Shown here: positions 43,923 through 54,010 of the stretch, in pieces
Numbering within the stretch: position 1 is the first letter of the stretch
Layout of the letters: every line of letters begins with the position of its first letter
NCBI RefSeq assembly: GCF_001577365.1
Contig: NZ_CP014513.1
Span: 3,286,001-3,350,000 of the forward strand
Length of the DNA stretch: 64,000 bases
Origin: Frondihabitans sp. PAMC 28766
Lineage (GTDB): Bacteria > Actinomycetota > Actinomycetes > Actinomycetales > Microbacteriaceae
Direction of reading: 5' to 3'
Notes under the pieces: generated by a model
The model's input: only the letters and a program-made list of their open reading frames with translations
Told to the model about the DNA's origin: nothing
The model's database searches: none
Translations under genes and position numbers: made by a program

Positions 43923-45629
43923 TCATGCGACGCCGTCTCGCACGGGGTTGGGGATCGCGTCGAGCAGACGGATCGTGTACGGGTCGGTGGGGTTTCGAAG
44001 CACCTGGGCCGTGTTGCCGCGCTCGACCACCCGGCCTTGGTTGAGCACCAGGATGTCGTCGGTCACCACGCGCGCGCTGAGCAGGTCGTGCGTGATGTAG
44101 AGCATGCTCACACCGCGGTCGGTGCGCAGGTCGTCGAGCAGTGCGAGCACCCCGGCACGCAGCGAGACGTCGAGCATCGAGACCGGCTCGTCGGCGATGA
44201 TCACCTGCGGGTCGCTGGCCAGGGCCCGGGCGATGACGACGCGCTGACGCTGCCCGCCCGAGAGCTGGTGCGGCAGCTTCGACGCGTACTCCTCGACCGG
44301 CGAGAGGCCGACCGTGTCGAGCAGCTCGAGGACGCGGCGCCGCGCCTCGCGGCCGTGAAGCCCGGTGAAGTTGAGCACCGGGCGCATGAGCGTGTATTCG
44401 ATCGTGTGCAACGGATTCAAGGCGGCGTAGGGATCCTGGAACACCATCTGCACGTCGCGGTGCAGCTCGCGGAGGCCTCGCCGCCGCAACCGGTCGATGC
44501 GCAGGTCGCCGAACGTGGCAGAGCCCGTGGTCGGCTTCTCGACCGCCGTGATGAGCTTCGCGATGGTCGACTTGCCGCTGCCGCTCGCCCCGACGAGGGC
44601 CAGCGATCGGCCGGGCTCGAGGGTGAACGAGACGCCGTCGACCGCGGTGACGGGGCTCTCGCCGCGACGAGGCGGCGGGTAGACCATGCCGATGTCGTCG
44701 ACGACGAGCGACTTGGTCGCGGTGCGGTTGACGCTCGCGCGCGAGCCGGTCGAGGTCGTGGCCTGCACGGCGCGGTGCTCGAACCCGGGCAGCGCGATGG
44801 TCTCGGCACGGGGGTCGGCGTAATGGCTGAGCAGCATCCTGGTGTAATCGTCGCGCGGGCTGTTCAGCACGTCGTGGGCCGTGGCGTCTTCGACGATCCG
44901 GCCCTCGTGCATCACGAGCACGCGCTCGGTGGCTTCGAGCACCACACCGAGGTCGTGGCTGATCAGGATCGCGGTGAACCCCTCCGACTTCTGCAGCTGC
45001 GTGATCGTGTCCATCACCGCGTGCTGCACGAGCACGTCGAGGGCGGTGGTCGGCTCGTCGAAGACCAGCAGCTGGGGTTCGAGCGAGAGCGCCAGCGCGA
45101 TGGACACACGCTGCCGCATGCCGCCGGACAGCTCGCCGGGGTACCGGTCGAGCACCGTGCGCGGCAGCTCGACCTTGCCGACGAGCTCGATCGAGCGCGC
45201 CTCCCAGCGGCCTCGCGGCACGTGGCCGTGCGCCTTGTAGATGTCGCGGAAGTGGTCGCGGATCGTGCGTACCGGGTTCAGCGCGTTCATGCCCGACTGC
45301 AGCACCATCGCGAAACCGCCGTGGCGCTGCTCGCGCAGCTGCTCGCCCTCGATGGAGGCGACATCCTGCCCGTCGAAGAGGATGCTGCCCGAGCTGATGC
45401 GAGCGGGCGCGCGCGAGAGGCGGGTGAGGGCGAAGCCGAGCGTCGACTTGCCCGAGCCCGACTCCCCCACCAGGCCGATGAACTCGCCCTTCTGCAGGGT
45501 GAACGAGACGTCGTCGACGGCGCGGAAGGCGTCGTCGCCCGGCCCGTAGACGACGCTCAGCCCGCGAACGTCGAGGAGGGCAGCGCCGGGGGCGGTCGAA
45601 GCGACAGTGTTCTCGAGCGTCGTGGTCAT
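43923..45629 (-). CDS. ABC transporter ATPase, two fused domains (DppD-DppF type)
   Basis: This 568-residue protein carries two complete nucleotide-binding domains. Walker A motifs are GESGSGKST (about residue 55) and GASGSGKST (about 340). Signature motifs are LSGGM and LSGGQ, and Walker B motifs are LLVFDEP and VIIADEP. This is the fused form of the two ATPases of peptide-type (family 5 SBP) importers. It overlaps the DppC-like permease gene by 4 nt (ATGA). The linker between the domains is about 40 residues. Confidence 0.94.
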   Translation of the reverse strand: MTTTLENTVASTAPGAALLDVRGLSVVYGPGDDAFRAVDDVSFTLQKGEFIGLVGESGSGKSTLGFALTRLSRAPARISSGSILFDGQDVASIEGEQLREQRHGGFAMVLQSGMNALNPVRTIRDHFRDIYKAHGHVPRGRWEARSIELVGKVELPRTVLDRYPGELSGGMRQRVSIALALSLEPQLLVFDEPTTALDVLVQHAVMDTITQLQKSEGFTAILISHDLGVVLEATERVLVMHEGRIVEDATAHDVLNSPRDDYTRMLLSHYADPRAETIALPGFEHRAVQATTSTGSRASVNRTATKSLVVDDIGMVYPPPRRGESPVTAVDGVSFTLEPGRSLALVGASGSGKSTIAKLITAVEKPTTGSATFGDLRIDRLRRRGLRELHRDVQMVFQDPYAALNPLHTIEYTLMRPVLNFTGLHGREARRRVLELLDTVGLSPVEEYASKLPHQLSGGQRQRVVIARALASDPQVIIADEPVSMLDVSLRAGVLALLDDLRTDRGVSMLYITHDLLSARVVTDDILVLNQGRVVERGNTAQVLRNPTDPYTIRLLDAIPNPVRDGVA

Positions 45630-46561
45630 CGTCCGCTCCCTTCTCGGAGGCGCGGATTGCTCAACCCGTCGACCCCGAAGTTGATCAGCGTGAGGGAGGT
45701 GGCGAGCAAAGCGATGCAGAGGCCCGGGGCGAACAGCAGCACCCACTGGCCCGTCAGCAGGGCGTTGGAGTTCTGCGCCCAGAAGAGCATCGTGCCCCAA
45801 CTGACGGTCGACGAGTCGCCGAGCCCGAGGAACTCGAGGCCCGCCTCGGCCAGGATCGCGCTCGTGGCCGCGCCGAAGAAGCTGCCCACGATCAGCGAAG
45901 TCATGTTGGGCAGGATCTCGCGGAAGACGATCCGCCACGACGAATCGCCCGAGAACATGGCCGCGGTCACGAAGTCACGCGATCGCAGCGACTGGGTCTG
46001 GCTGCGCAGCACGCGGGCGCCGAAAGCCCACCCGGTCAGCACGACGACCAGGATGATCATCACGATGCCGCCGTTCTGGAGGTACGCGGCGATCACGATC
46101 ATGAGCGGCAGCGACGGGACGACGAGGAAGAGGTTGACCACGAAGCCGGTGACATCACCGGCGAACCCTCGCGTGTAGCCCCAGCTCAGGCCGATGACGA
46201 CCGCGATGAAGGTCGAGAAGGCCCCGGCGACGAAGCCGACCAGCACGCTGATCCTGGCGCCGTGGATCAGCTGGCTGAGCACGTCTTCGCCGGCGGCAGT
46301 GGTGCCGAACCAGTGGGCGGGGGTGGCGTTCGCACTGCGAGCGAAGGTGGTGGCGCTCGGGTCGTAGGGGGCGAGCAGCGGCGCGAAGATCGCGACGAGC
46401 ACGAACACGCCGAGCATCACCAGCCCGATGCGCGATTTGCGGTTGCTCCAGATGGTCGAGGCGGCGCGCGCCACCACCTTCCACGGCGAGGGCGCCGCAG
46501 CGATCTCCGCCTGCGCCTCGGGAGCGTCGGTCGGGATCTGAGGGTCGAGTATCGACGTCAT
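45626..46561 (-). CDS. ABC transporter permease, DppC type
   Basis: This 311-residue permease has six membrane helices. The N-terminal OppC-type region (KSRIGLVMLGVFVLVAIFAP) and the EAA motif area (FREILPNMTSLIVGSF) match DppC/OppC. The ATG at 46561 is 8 nt after the stop of the DppB-type gene, and the gene overlaps the ATPase gene by 4 nt. Confidence 0.93.
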   Translation of the reverse strand: MTSILDPQIPTDAPEAQAEIAAAPSPWKVVARAASTIWSNRKSRIGLVMLGVFVLVAIFAPLLAPYDPSATTFARSANATPAHWFGTTAAGEDVLSQLIHGARISVLVGFVAGAFSTFIAVVIGLSWGYTRGFAGDVTGFVVNLFLVVPSLPLMIVIAAYLQNGGIVMIILVVVLTGWAFGARVLRSQTQSLRSRDFVTAAMFSGDSSWRIVFREILPNMTSLIVGSFFGAATSAILAEAGLEFLGLGDSSTVSWGTMLFWAQNSNALLTGQWVLLFAPGLCIALLATSLTLINFGVDGLSNPRLREGSGR

Positions 46562-46569
46562 CGTCGGCT

Positions 46570-47547
46570 CTACTTTCGGGTTCGGGGGTCGAGGCGGCCG
46601 TAGAGCAGGTCGACGAGGAAGTTCGCGACGAGCACGCTGACCGTGATCATGAGGAAGAGGGCCTGCATCAGCGGGTAGTCCTGGTTGGTGACCGCTTTGA
46701 GCAGCAGGTAGCCGATGCCCGGGTAGCCGAAGACCGACTCGACGAGCAGCGACCCGCCGACCACGCCGCCGAGCGCCAGACCGAACGAGGTCAGGTTCGG
46801 CAGGATCGCGTTGCGCGCCGCGTACCGGATCGCGACCGTGCGGCTGCGCAGGCCGTTCGCCTCGGCGAAGGTGACGTAGTCGTCGCCGAGCGTGTTGATC
46901 ATGGTGTTGCGCATGCCGAGGATCCAGCCGCCGAGCGATGTGATGAGGATCGTGAGAGCCGGCAGGACGGCGTGATAAAGCACGTCGACGATGTACGGCC
47001 CGGTGAACGCCGGCACGGAGGTCACCCCGGCAGCCCCCGACGTCGGGAAGGCGTGGCCGACGTAGCCGAGGAAGAAGAGCAGCAGGAGCGCCGTCCAGAA
47101 ATACGGGAACGCGCTCGCGAAGCTGCCGCCGAGCGTCGGCAGCGCCTCGATCCAGGTGCCGCGCTTCCACGCGGCGAGGATGCCGAGAAGGGTGCCGCCG
47201 ATGAAGGCGATGATGGTGACGACGCCGACGAGGATGAGCGTATAGGGCAGGGCCCCGGCGATCAGCTGCGACACCGGCTGCGGGTAGAACGTGTAGCTGG
47301 TGCCGAAGTGCAGGGTGACGACCTGGCGGAGGTAGTCGCCGTACTGCCCGAGGAGGTTGCCGTTCGGCACCCCGAGCTGCGCTTCGATCGCCTTCTTCGT
47401 GGCGGCGCTGACGGGCCCGCTCTGCGAGAGCTTCGCGACGGCCGCGTCGGCGGGCGACCCGGGCATCAGGCGGGGCAGGATGAAGTTGATCGTGACGGCC
47501 GCCCACAGTGTCAGCACGAAGACGCCGAGCTTCTTGAGGATGCGCAT
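46570..47547 (-). CDS. ABC transporter permease, DppB type
   Basis: This 325-residue permease has six membrane helices. The opening KKLGVFVLTLWAAVTINFIL and then LPRLMPGSPADA is the family hallmark. The EAA loop is near RYAARNAILPNLTSFGLALG, and the C-terminus is LDPRTRK. The ATG at 47547 overlaps the stop of the binding-protein gene (TGATG). Confidence 0.94.
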   Translation of the reverse strand: MRILKKLGVFVLTLWAAVTINFILPRLMPGSPADAAVAKLSQSGPVSAATKKAIEAQLGVPNGNLLGQYGDYLRQVVTLHFGTSYTFYPQPVSQLIAGALPYTLILVGVVTIIAFIGGTLLGILAAWKRGTWIEALPTLGGSFASAFPYFWTALLLLFFLGYVGHAFPTSGAAGVTSVPAFTGPYIVDVLYHAVLPALTILITSLGGWILGMRNTMINTLGDDYVTFAEANGLRSRTVAIRYAARNAILPNLTSFGLALGGVVGGSLLVESVFGYPGIGYLLLKAVTNQDYPLMQALFLMITVSVLVANFLVDLLYGRLDPRTRK

Positions 47548-49208
47548 CAGTTGCTCGCCGCCTTCGCCGTGGCCTTCTTCAGGTGCGTGAAGATCAGCAG
47601 CGGGGTCGAGCCGTAGTTCTTCGGGCTCGCGTAGGGGTTCGAGGCCGTCGGCCAGCCGGTGAACTTCTCGGTGTTGTAGAGGCCCCAGGATCCGCCGTAG
47701 TAGATCGACAGGAAGGGCAGCTTCTCGTAGACCACCTGCTGCAGCTGGTAGCCGAGCTGCTTCTGCGTCGCCGGGTCGGTCGTGCCACGGAACTCGGCCA
47801 GCAGCTGATCGGTCGTCTTGTCGGAGAAGCGCTCGAAGTTGCTCGGCGCCGCCTTGCCGACGGGCTGCACGAACGAACTCGAGAGCGCCACGTTGAAGTC
47901 CTGATAGAGCGAGCCGGTGCCGCCGAACCCGCCGAGCGCCAGGTCGAAGTCGCCGTTCTGGAGGGCCAGCTGGTATGCGGCGGGCTGGGGCTGGGTGACC
48001 TTGACCGAGATGCCGATGGTGCCGAGCTCCTTCTGGATGGCCTGCACGGCGCGCAGCCAGTCGGTGTAGCCGTTGGCCGTCATGAGCGACAGGGTCGCCT
48101 GCGTGCCCGAGGCATCGACGAGCTTGCCGCCCTTCCGCGTGTATCCGGCCTTCGCGAATGCCGCGAGGGCCGCCTGGGTGTTCTGCGAGATGATGCCCTT
48201 GTTCGGCAGCGAGGGGTCGAGCAGGTCGTTCTGCGCAGGCAGCAGGAGGCCGTTCTGCCCGGCCTGCTGCTCGTACCCCTCGGCGGCGGAGTCGCCGATC
48301 GCCTTGCGATCGAGCGCCAACGACAGGCCCTGACGGAAGTCCAGGTTGTTGAACGGGGCTTTGGTCAGGTTCGGGTAGAGCACGATCGTGCCTCCCGGCG
48401 GGAACCAGTAGCTGTTGTCGCCGTTGGCCTTCAGCCAGGTGCCCTTGACGTCGCTGATGAACGAGTAGGCCCAGTCGTAGCCCTTGGTCACGACGTCGAG
48501 CTGCGTGTTCACACCGGGCAGGATCAGGTGCTCGGCCGCGACCTTGTTCGCCTGCCAGTAGAGGTGGTTCTTGTCGAGGCTGTACTGCTGCGGGTAGAAG
48601 TTGCCCAACTTGTACGGGCCGGTGCCGACGGGGTTCGGGTTGAGGAAGGTGGTGGGCTTCGCGACGTTCTTCCAGATGTGCTGCGGCACGATCAGCACCT
48701 GCGAGATGATCGCCGCGGCCGGGGCGTCGGCGCTCTTGAGATGCACCGTGACGACGTCGCCCGAGGTCGTGACCGACTGGATGTACTGCCAGACACCGGT
48801 GGTGTCGAGGGTCGGGTACTTCTTCAGCAGGGCGAAGGTGAAGGCGACGTCGGCGGGCGTGAACGCCTTGCCGTCGGACCACTTCACGCCGGTGCGGATC
48901 GTGTAGGCCACGGTCTTCGCGTCGGGCTGTGCGACTCGGCTGGCGAGCCACGGGTGCTGCGCGCCGTCGAGGTTGTTGATCACGACGAGCGGCTCGTAGA
49001 TGTAGGGGGTCGCCGTGCGCGCATTCGTGAGGAACGGGTTGAAGTTGCGCGTCAGCGTCGGCGACCCGGTGTCGGCGGCGATGAGCATGGTGTCGCTGCC
49101 GATGGACGCATCGGGGCGGCTCGTGATCTGGATGGCGCAGCCGGACGCGACGAGCGCGACCGCCGCTGCGAGGGCGGTGATTCTGACGAGTGATCTGACG
49201 GGGAGCAT
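47547..49208 (-). CDS. family-5 extracellular solute-binding lipoprotein
   Basis: This 553-residue lipoprotein has a signal peptide with the lipobox VASGC at about residue 22. The family-5 fold is shown by PWLASRVAQPDAKTVAYTIR, WSDGKAFTPADVAFTFALLK and RQGLSLALDRKAI. Members bind peptides, nickel or oligosaccharides. With GH1 and LacI nearby, a beta-linked gluco-oligosaccharide is the best guess. The ATG at 49208 is chosen for its signal peptide. It heads the operon SBP-permease-permease-ATPase-GH1. Confidence 0.92.
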   Translation of the reverse strand: MLPVRSLVRITALAAAVALVASGCAIQITSRPDASIGSDTMLIAADTGSPTLTRNFNPFLTNARTATPYIYEPLVVINNLDGAQHPWLASRVAQPDAKTVAYTIRTGVKWSDGKAFTPADVAFTFALLKKYPTLDTTGVWQYIQSVTTSGDVVTVHLKSADAPAAAIISQVLIVPQHIWKNVAKPTTFLNPNPVGTGPYKLGNFYPQQYSLDKNHLYWQANKVAAEHLILPGVNTQLDVVTKGYDWAYSFISDVKGTWLKANGDNSYWFPPGGTIVLYPNLTKAPFNNLDFRQGLSLALDRKAIGDSAAEGYEQQAGQNGLLLPAQNDLLDPSLPNKGIISQNTQAALAAFAKAGYTRKGGKLVDASGTQATLSLMTANGYTDWLRAVQAIQKELGTIGISVKVTQPQPAAYQLALQNGDFDLALGGFGGTGSLYQDFNVALSSSFVQPVGKAAPSNFERFSDKTTDQLLAEFRGTTDPATQKQLGYQLQQVVYEKLPFLSIYYGGSWGLYNTEKFTGWPTASNPYASPKNYGSTPLLIFTHLKKATAKAASN

Positions 49209-49270
49209 CGTTGCATCCGGTCTTTCTGCTGGGTCGGGCACCTCGACGGCTCCGTCGGATGTCTCCGCAC

Positions 49271-49300
49271 ACTGTATGCGCATACATTGCCATTGCGCAA
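49271..49300 (-). promoter_or_regulatory. promoter with LacI-type operator upstream of the transporter operon
   Basis: Reading the minus strand, TTGCGC (49300-49295) and TACAGT (49276-49271) are 18 nt apart. The perfect 14-bp palindrome TGTATGCGCATACA (49273-49286), centred on CG as in LacI-family operators, lies over the -10 box. The start of the binding protein gene is 63 nt downstream. Repression by the adjacent LacI protein is inferred. Confidence 0.75.
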
Positions 49301-49307
49301 GGGGAAC

Positions 49308-49340
49308 TGAGGCTGCCGCACCCCTGAGCGGCCTACCTCA
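49308..49340. terminator. weak hairpin downstream of the LacI gene
   Basis: TGAGG and GCCGC (49308-49319) pair with GCGGC and CCTCA (49328-49340), with an interior mismatch. It lies 68 nt past the LacI stop codon on the minus strand. It could separate the LacI transcript from the operon, but the stem is imperfect. Confidence 0.35.
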
Positions 49341-49407
49341 CCCCGCCTAGGCGAAGTGTGCCACGCCGGTCGGGGGTGCCTGCCCGCCGCCCCGCAGCGC
49401 CCCGAAG

Positions 49408-50547
49408 CTACGCGGGCCCCTCCGAGCTTTCGCGCAGCAGGAGCCGCACCGGCAGACGTACGGCGATCGGCGCCTGGTCGGGATCGTCGAGGCGGCGGCG
49501 CATGACTGTCATGGCCGCGCGCCCGAGGGCGACCATGGGCTGCTGCACGGTGGTCAGACGCGGCGACGACAGGTTCGACTCGGCGATGCCGTCGAAGCCT
49601 GTGACGATCGTGTCGTCGGGCACGCGCACTCGGGCCGCGTCGAGGGCGGCCATCACGCCGAGGGCGGTCTGGTCGTTCGAGCACACCACCGCGCGCGGCA
49701 GGCCGTGTGACGACCGACCCTCGACGAGCCGCGAGCCGACACGACGACCGCCCGCACGGGTGAAGTCGCCGTGCAGCACGGGCAAGGCGTCGGGGTCGAC
49801 ACCCCTCTCGACGAGGGCGCGGCGAAAGCCGTCGTAGCGCTCGGCGTCGTCGGGCGAGCCCGGAGGGCCCGAGACGAAGACCGGATCGCGGACACCCAGC
49901 TCGTCGACGAGGTGGGCTGTGAGCGCATGCATTCCCTCGCTGTTGGCGACCATGACATGGTCGTAGTCGTCTTCGCGTCTCGCCCCGGCGATGAGCACGA
50001 TCGGGATGCGCCGTGAGACGTGCGTCAGGATCGCGTCGGGCACGCTTCGGGCGAGCAGTGCGAGCCCGTCGACACGCCCTGCGATGTCCGTGACGATCTC
50101 GACGGGGTTGGTGCCGCGTCCGACGCCGATCATCAGGGTGAAGCCGTCGCGCCAGGCCTGCATCTCGCTGCCGCGCAGCACCTCGTCGAAATACAGGTCG
50201 GTGCGGTGCGTGGCGGGCTCTCCCCCGACGTCGCGAACGGTCTCGACGTGCGCCGTGGCATCGCGCACCGCCTCGACGGGCCCGGTGTCGAAGCCGGGGC
50301 TGAGATCGGTGTCGGCGTCGTCGACGGCGTCGAAGTCGGGGAAGAAGAGGCCGAGCACTCCCGTGCGGCGGGCGGCGAGGCCACGAGCGCTGGCGCTCGG
50401 CACGTAGCCGAGGGCGCGGACGGAGGCCAGGACGGTCTCGCGGGTGGATGCGCGTACATCGTCGGGACGACGAAAGACCCGTGAGACCGTCGCAATCGAG
50501 ACCCCGGCGTCGGCCGCCACGTCGTAGACCGTGGGGGTCTTCTTCAT
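49408..50547 (-). CDS. LacI-family transcriptional regulator
   Basis: This 379-residue protein has the LacI helix-turn-helix at residues 5-25 (TVYDVAADAGVSIATVSRVF) with the hinge LAARRTGVLGLFF, and a periplasmic-binding-protein-like sensor domain (PRAVVCSNDQTALGVMAALD). It is 199 bp upstream of the transporter operon on the same strand and 56 bp from the divergent GH13 gene. It probably represses one or both until a sugar binds. Confidence 0.94.
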   Translation of the reverse strand: MKKTPTVYDVAADAGVSIATVSRVFRRPDDVRASTRETVLASVRALGYVPSASARGLAARRTGVLGLFFPDFDAVDDADTDLSPGFDTGPVEAVRDATAHVETVRDVGGEPATHRTDLYFDEVLRGSEMQAWRDGFTLMIGVGRGTNPVEIVTDIAGRVDGLALLARSVPDAILTHVSRRIPIVLIAGARREDDYDHVMVANSEGMHALTAHLVDELGVRDPVFVSGPPGSPDDAERYDGFRRALVERGVDPDALPVLHGDFTRAGGRRVGSRLVEGRSSHGLPRAVVCSNDQTALGVMAALDAARVRVPDDTIVTGFDGIAESNLSSPRLTTVQQPMVALGRAAMTVMRRRLDDPDQAPIAVRLPVRLLLRESSEGPA

Positions 50548-50572
50548 GCGCTGCTCCTTCGCGGGGGCCGTG

Positions 50573-50593
50573 TCGCACAGGGGCCCTGTGCGA
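50573..50593. promoter_or_regulatory. 21-bp palindrome in the lacI/GH13 divergent promoter region
   Basis: Arms TCGCACAGGG (50573-50582) and CCCTGTGCGA (50584-50593) are perfect complements around a single G. It lies in the 56 bp between the two starts, 10 nt from the GH13 ATG. It has no CG centre, so it differs from the LacI-type operator at 49273 and may belong to another regulator. Confidence 0.5.
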
Positions 50594-50603
50594 GGCTGGA
50601 TCG

Positions 50604-52295
50604 ATGACCGACGTGATCGACGACGACCAGCCGTGGTGGGCCAGCTCTGTCGTCTATCAAATCTATCCTCGCCGCTTCGCCGATTCGAACGGTGACGGCA
50701 TCGGCGACCTCGGCGGCATCCGCGCGCACCTCGACCACCTCGTGCGCCTCGGGGTCGACGTGGTCTGGCTCTCGCCGATCTACCGGTCGCCGCAGGTCGA
50801 CAACGGCTACGACATCAGCGACTACCAGAGCATCGACCCGCTCTTCGGCACGCTCGACGAATTCGACCTGCTGCTCGCCGAGATGCACGAGCGCGGCCTC
50901 AAGCTGATGATGGACCTCGTCGTCAACCACACGAGCGACCAGCACCCGTGGTTCGTCGAATCGCGGTCGTCGCTCTCCGACCCGAAGCGCGACTGGTACA
51001 TCTGGCGAGACGGGGTCGACCGGGGCGCCGGCGAACCCGCCACACCCAACCTCTGGCGCAGCGTGTTCAGCGGCCCGGCATGGCAGTTGGACGAGGCCAC
51101 CGGTCAATACTTCTTGCACATCTTCGCCCGCGAGCAGCCTGACCTCAACTGGGACAGCCCGGGCCTTCGGCGGGCCGTCTACGACATGATGAACTGGTGG
51201 CTCGACCGCGGAGTCGACGGCTTCCGCATGGACGTAATCAACACCATCGCGAAGGTGCAGGCCGACCTGGTCGGCGACAGCGAGGGCTACCGCATGGGGC
51301 CGCAGATCCACGATCACCTGCAGGAGATGCAGCGAGAGGTGTTCGCCGGCCGCGACGCGGAGCTCGTCACCGTCGGCGAGACACCCGGTGCGACCCTCGA
51401 CGAGGCGCGCCTGTTCACGGCGCACGATCGCCACGAGCTCGACATGGTCTTCCAGTTCGAGCACGTGGGGCTCGACCACGGCCCCCGCACGAAGTTCGAC
51501 AACGTGCCTCTCGCTCTGCCCGACCTCAAGGGCTCGCTCGCCCGCTGGCAGGACGGCCTCGCCGACCGCGGCTGGAACAGCCTGTACTTCGGCAACCACG
51601 ACCAACCTCGCTCGATCTCCCGCTTCGGCGACGACGGTCGCTGGCGCTACGAGTCGGCGACCGCCCTGGCCGGAATCCTGCACCTCCACCGCGGCACGCC
51701 GTACGTCTACCAGGGCGACGAGATCGGCATGACCAACGCCGGTTTCACCTCGCTCGACCAGTATCAGGATCTCGAGTCGCTGAACTGGGCCGCCGAAGAG
51801 ACGGCCACGGGTCGCCCCCTCGCCGAGGTGCTCGAGTCGCTGGCCTTCCGCAGCCGCGACAACGCACGCACCCCCGTGCCGTGGTCGTCCGAGGCCGGGT
51901 CCGGTTTCACGACGGGCACACCGTGGCTGTCGATCCCCGCCACGGGGGGCCTCACAGTGTCGGAGGACCTGGGCCGCGGCGACCGGTCGGTGATCGAGTT
52001 CTATCGCCTGCTGATCGAGCTGCGGCACGAGTCGCCGGTGGTGCGGCTGGGCCGGTTCGCGCTGCTCGAGCCGTCGCATCCTGCGCTCTGGGCTCTGACG
52101 CGGACGCACGGTCGCTCGCGGCTGCTCGCCGTCGCGAACTTCTCCGGGTCCCCACTCTCGCTCGACGAGCTCTCTTCGCCCGAGCTGCGGGAGCCCGGCT
52201 CGCTCGTGCTCGGCAACTACGCCGATGCCGGCGCGGCCCTCGAGCTGCGCCCCTGGGAGTTCCGCGTCGTCGCCCTCGGTACGGTCGACGCATGA
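50604..52295 (+). CDS. GH13 alpha-glucosidase (oligo-1,6-glucosidase type)
   Basis: This 563-residue enzyme has GH13 regions [22 protein letters not shown] (nucleophile Asp), TVGETPG (acid/base Glu) and FGNHDQPR. The N-terminal [20 protein letters not shown], then DLGGI, is typical of subfamily 23/17/30 alpha-glucosidases acting on maltose-type or 1,6-linked sugars. It lies divergent from the LacI gene. The ATG at 50604 has no strong ribosome binding site; its stop overlaps the next gene by 4 nt. Confidence 0.93.
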   Translation: MTDVIDDDQPWWASSVVYQIYPRRFADSNGDGIGDLGGIRAHLDHLVRLGVDVVWLSPIYRSPQVDNGYDISDYQSIDPLFGTLDEFDLLLAEMHERGLKLMMDLVVNHTSDQHPWFVESRSSLSDPKRDWYIWRDGVDRGAGEPATPNLWRSVFSGPAWQLDEATGQYFLHIFAREQPDLNWDSPGLRRAVYDMMNWWLDRGVDGFRMDVINTIAKVQADLVGDSEGYRMGPQIHDHLQEMQREVFAGRDAELVTVGETPGATLDEARLFTAHDRHELDMVFQFEHVGLDHGPRTKFDNVPLALPDLKGSLARWQDGLADRGWNSLYFGNHDQPRSISRFGDDGRWRYESATALAGILHLHRGTPYVYQGDEIGMTNAGFTSLDQYQDLESLNWAAEETATGRPLAEVLESLAFRSRDNARTPVPWSSEAGSGFTTGTPWLSIPATGGLTVSEDLGRGDRSVIEFYRLLIELRHESPVVRLGRFALLEPSHPALWALTRTHGRSRLLAVANFSGSPLSLDELSSPELREPGSLVLGNYADAGAALELRPWEFRVVALGTVDA

Positions 52296-53053
52296 GCACC
52301 TCACCTACGAACAGCAGCCGCCGCGTCGCCGTCGTCACGGGCGGCGGCAGCGGGATCGGGCGGAGTGCCGCGCTGGCGCTTGCGGGCGACGGGTGGGATG
52401 TCGTGATCGCCGGGCGGCGGGAAGAGCCTCTCGACGGGGTAGCAGCCGAAGCCGACCGGATCCTGCCGATCGTCGCCGACGTCTCGCGCGAGGCCGACGT
52501 GCGACACCTGTTCGACGAGACCGTGGCGCGCTTCGGCCGCGTCGACCTGCTGTTCAACAACGCCGGCGCCGGAGCCCCGCCGACCGACCTCGACGCCATC
52601 GACCTCGCGACCTGGCAGGCCGTGATGGACGTCACCGTCACGGGCTCCTTCCTCTGCGCCCGCGAGGCCTTCCGAGTGATGCGGGCGCAGGATCCGAGGG
52701 GCGGCCGCATCATCAACAACGGCTCGATCTCGGCCCACTCGCCTCGCCCTCTCTCCGCCCCCTACACGGTGGCGAAGCACGCCGTCTCGGGCCTCACGAA
52801 GCAGCTCCAGCTCGACGGGCGCCCCTTCGACATCGCCTGCGGCCAGATCGACATCGGCAACGCCGCGACGTCGATGGGCGGCGGCGCAGCCGCCGGGGCG
52901 CTGCAGCCCGACGGCGAGACTCGTGCCGAGCCCACGATGGACGTCGCCGAGACCGGCCGAGCGGTGCTCTACATGGCGGGGCTGCCGCTGGGTGTGAACG
53001 TGGCGAACCTCGTGATCCTGCCGCCGACGATGCCGTTCGTGGGGCGTGGCTGA
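52292..53053 (+). CDS. short-chain dehydrogenase/reductase
   Basis: This 253-residue SDR has the cofactor motif [23 protein letters not shown] after it, and the catalytic Ser/Tyr-x-x-x-Lys ([20 protein letters not shown]). ATGA overlap with the GH13 gene couples their translation. The substrate is unknown; a sugar or sugar alcohol is suggested only by the neighbour. A large perfect palindrome follows the gene. Confidence 0.92.
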   Translation: MSTSPTNSSRRVAVVTGGGSGIGRSAALALAGDGWDVVIAGRREEPLDGVAAEADRILPIVADVSREADVRHLFDETVARFGRVDLLFNNAGAGAPPTDLDAIDLATWQAVMDVTVTGSFLCAREAFRVMRAQDPRGGRIINNGSISAHSPRPLSAPYTVAKHAVSGLTKQLQLDGRPFDIACGQIDIGNAATSMGGGAAAGALQPDGETRAEPTMDVAETGRAVLYMAGLPLGVNVANLVILPPTMPFVGRG

Positions 53054-53070
53054 GTCACTGCCGCAACCCG

Positions 53071-53124
53071 CCGCCGACCGGCGTGCGCTCCAGCCCGCGG
53101 GCTGGAGCGCACGCCGGTCGGCGG
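53071..53124. terminator. 54-bp perfect palindrome between convergent genes
   Basis: The arms are 27 bp each with no spacer (53071-53097 and 53098-53124). The left arm begins CCGCCGACCGGCGTGC and the centre reads CAGCCCGCGGGCTG. It lies 17 nt from each of the convergent stop codons of the SDR and potC genes. It is among the longest perfect palindromes in the window and would act on both strands as a terminator. Confidence 0.8.
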
Positions 53125-53140
53125 TGTTCAGTGGCGCGAG

Positions 53141-54010
53141 CTACTCGTCGTCGACGGCAGCCCGCGGCGCACGCCGCGTGATCAGCGCGTTGACGAGCGC
53201 GACGAGCAGTCCCACGGCGAAGATGATCGTGCCGAAGCAGAGGACCTGCGGCGGCAGACCGACCTTGGCGGCGCCGTAGACGAACAGCGGGAACGTGACC
53301 GACGGGCCGGCGACGAAGCTCGTGATCACGTAGTCGTCGATCGACATGGCCAGCGACAGCATGCCACCCGCGATGATGCCGGGCAGCAGCAGCGGCAGCG
53401 TCACGGTGAAGAAGGCCACCAGAGGTGACGCCCCGAGATCGCCCGCAGCCTCTTCGAGGGCGGTGCCGACGCCGGACAGCCGCGCCCGAAGCACCACGAC
53501 GACGTACGCCAGGTTGAAGGCGACGTGCACGAGCAGGATCGTGACGAACCCGGTCGAGATGTTCGCCGACAAGAAGAACGACAGCGACGCCGCCCCCACC
53601 ACGATCGACGGCGCCGCGATGTCGGCGTAGACCGTGGCGTTGAGTGGCCCGCGCGCCAGGAAGCGGTAGCGCTCGAGCGCCAGCGCCAGCGGCACCCCGA
53701 GCACGATCGAGATGACGGCCGACAGCACGGCGATCTCGATCGAGGTGAGGAAGGCCTGCGTCAACCCCGACACCTGCCCGAGGTTCAGGTACCAATACGG
53801 CGTGAAGCCCGACCAGTGAAAAGAGATGCGCCCCGTCGGCACGTTATTGAAGCTGTAGACCACCATGAACGCGATGGGCACGAGCGTGATGCCCGTCACG
53901 ATCCAGTAGATCAGGGGCAGGATCGGGCGCCGACGACGCCGGGGCTCGATCATCTCGGCGGGCGAGACAAGGCCCGGCCCGCCCGTCGAACCGGTCACGA
54001 CAGCACTCAT
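53141..54010 (-). CDS. potC: polyamine-type ABC permease
   Basis: This 289-residue permease has six helices and the PotC-like EAA loop (ALEEAAGDLGASPLVAFFTV, then TLPLLLPGI). The N-terminus has a polar Arg-rich stretch. The ATG at 54010 overlaps potB by 4 nt. It is the last of four overlapping genes. Substrate (spermidine, putrescine or related) is assigned from family only. Confidence 0.9.
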   Translation of the reverse strand: MSAVVTGSTGGPGLVSPAEMIEPRRRRRPILPLIYWIVTGITLVPIAFMVVYSFNNVPTGRISFHWSGFTPYWYLNLGQVSGLTQAFLTSIEIAVLSAVISIVLGVPLALALERYRFLARGPLNATVYADIAAPSIVVGAASLSFFLSANISTGFVTILLVHVAFNLAYVVVVLRARLSGVGTALEEAAGDLGASPLVAFFTVTLPLLLPGIIAGGMLSLAMSIDDYVITSFVAGPSVTFPLFVYGAAKVGLPPQVLCFGTIIFAVGLLVALVNALITRRAPRAAVDDE

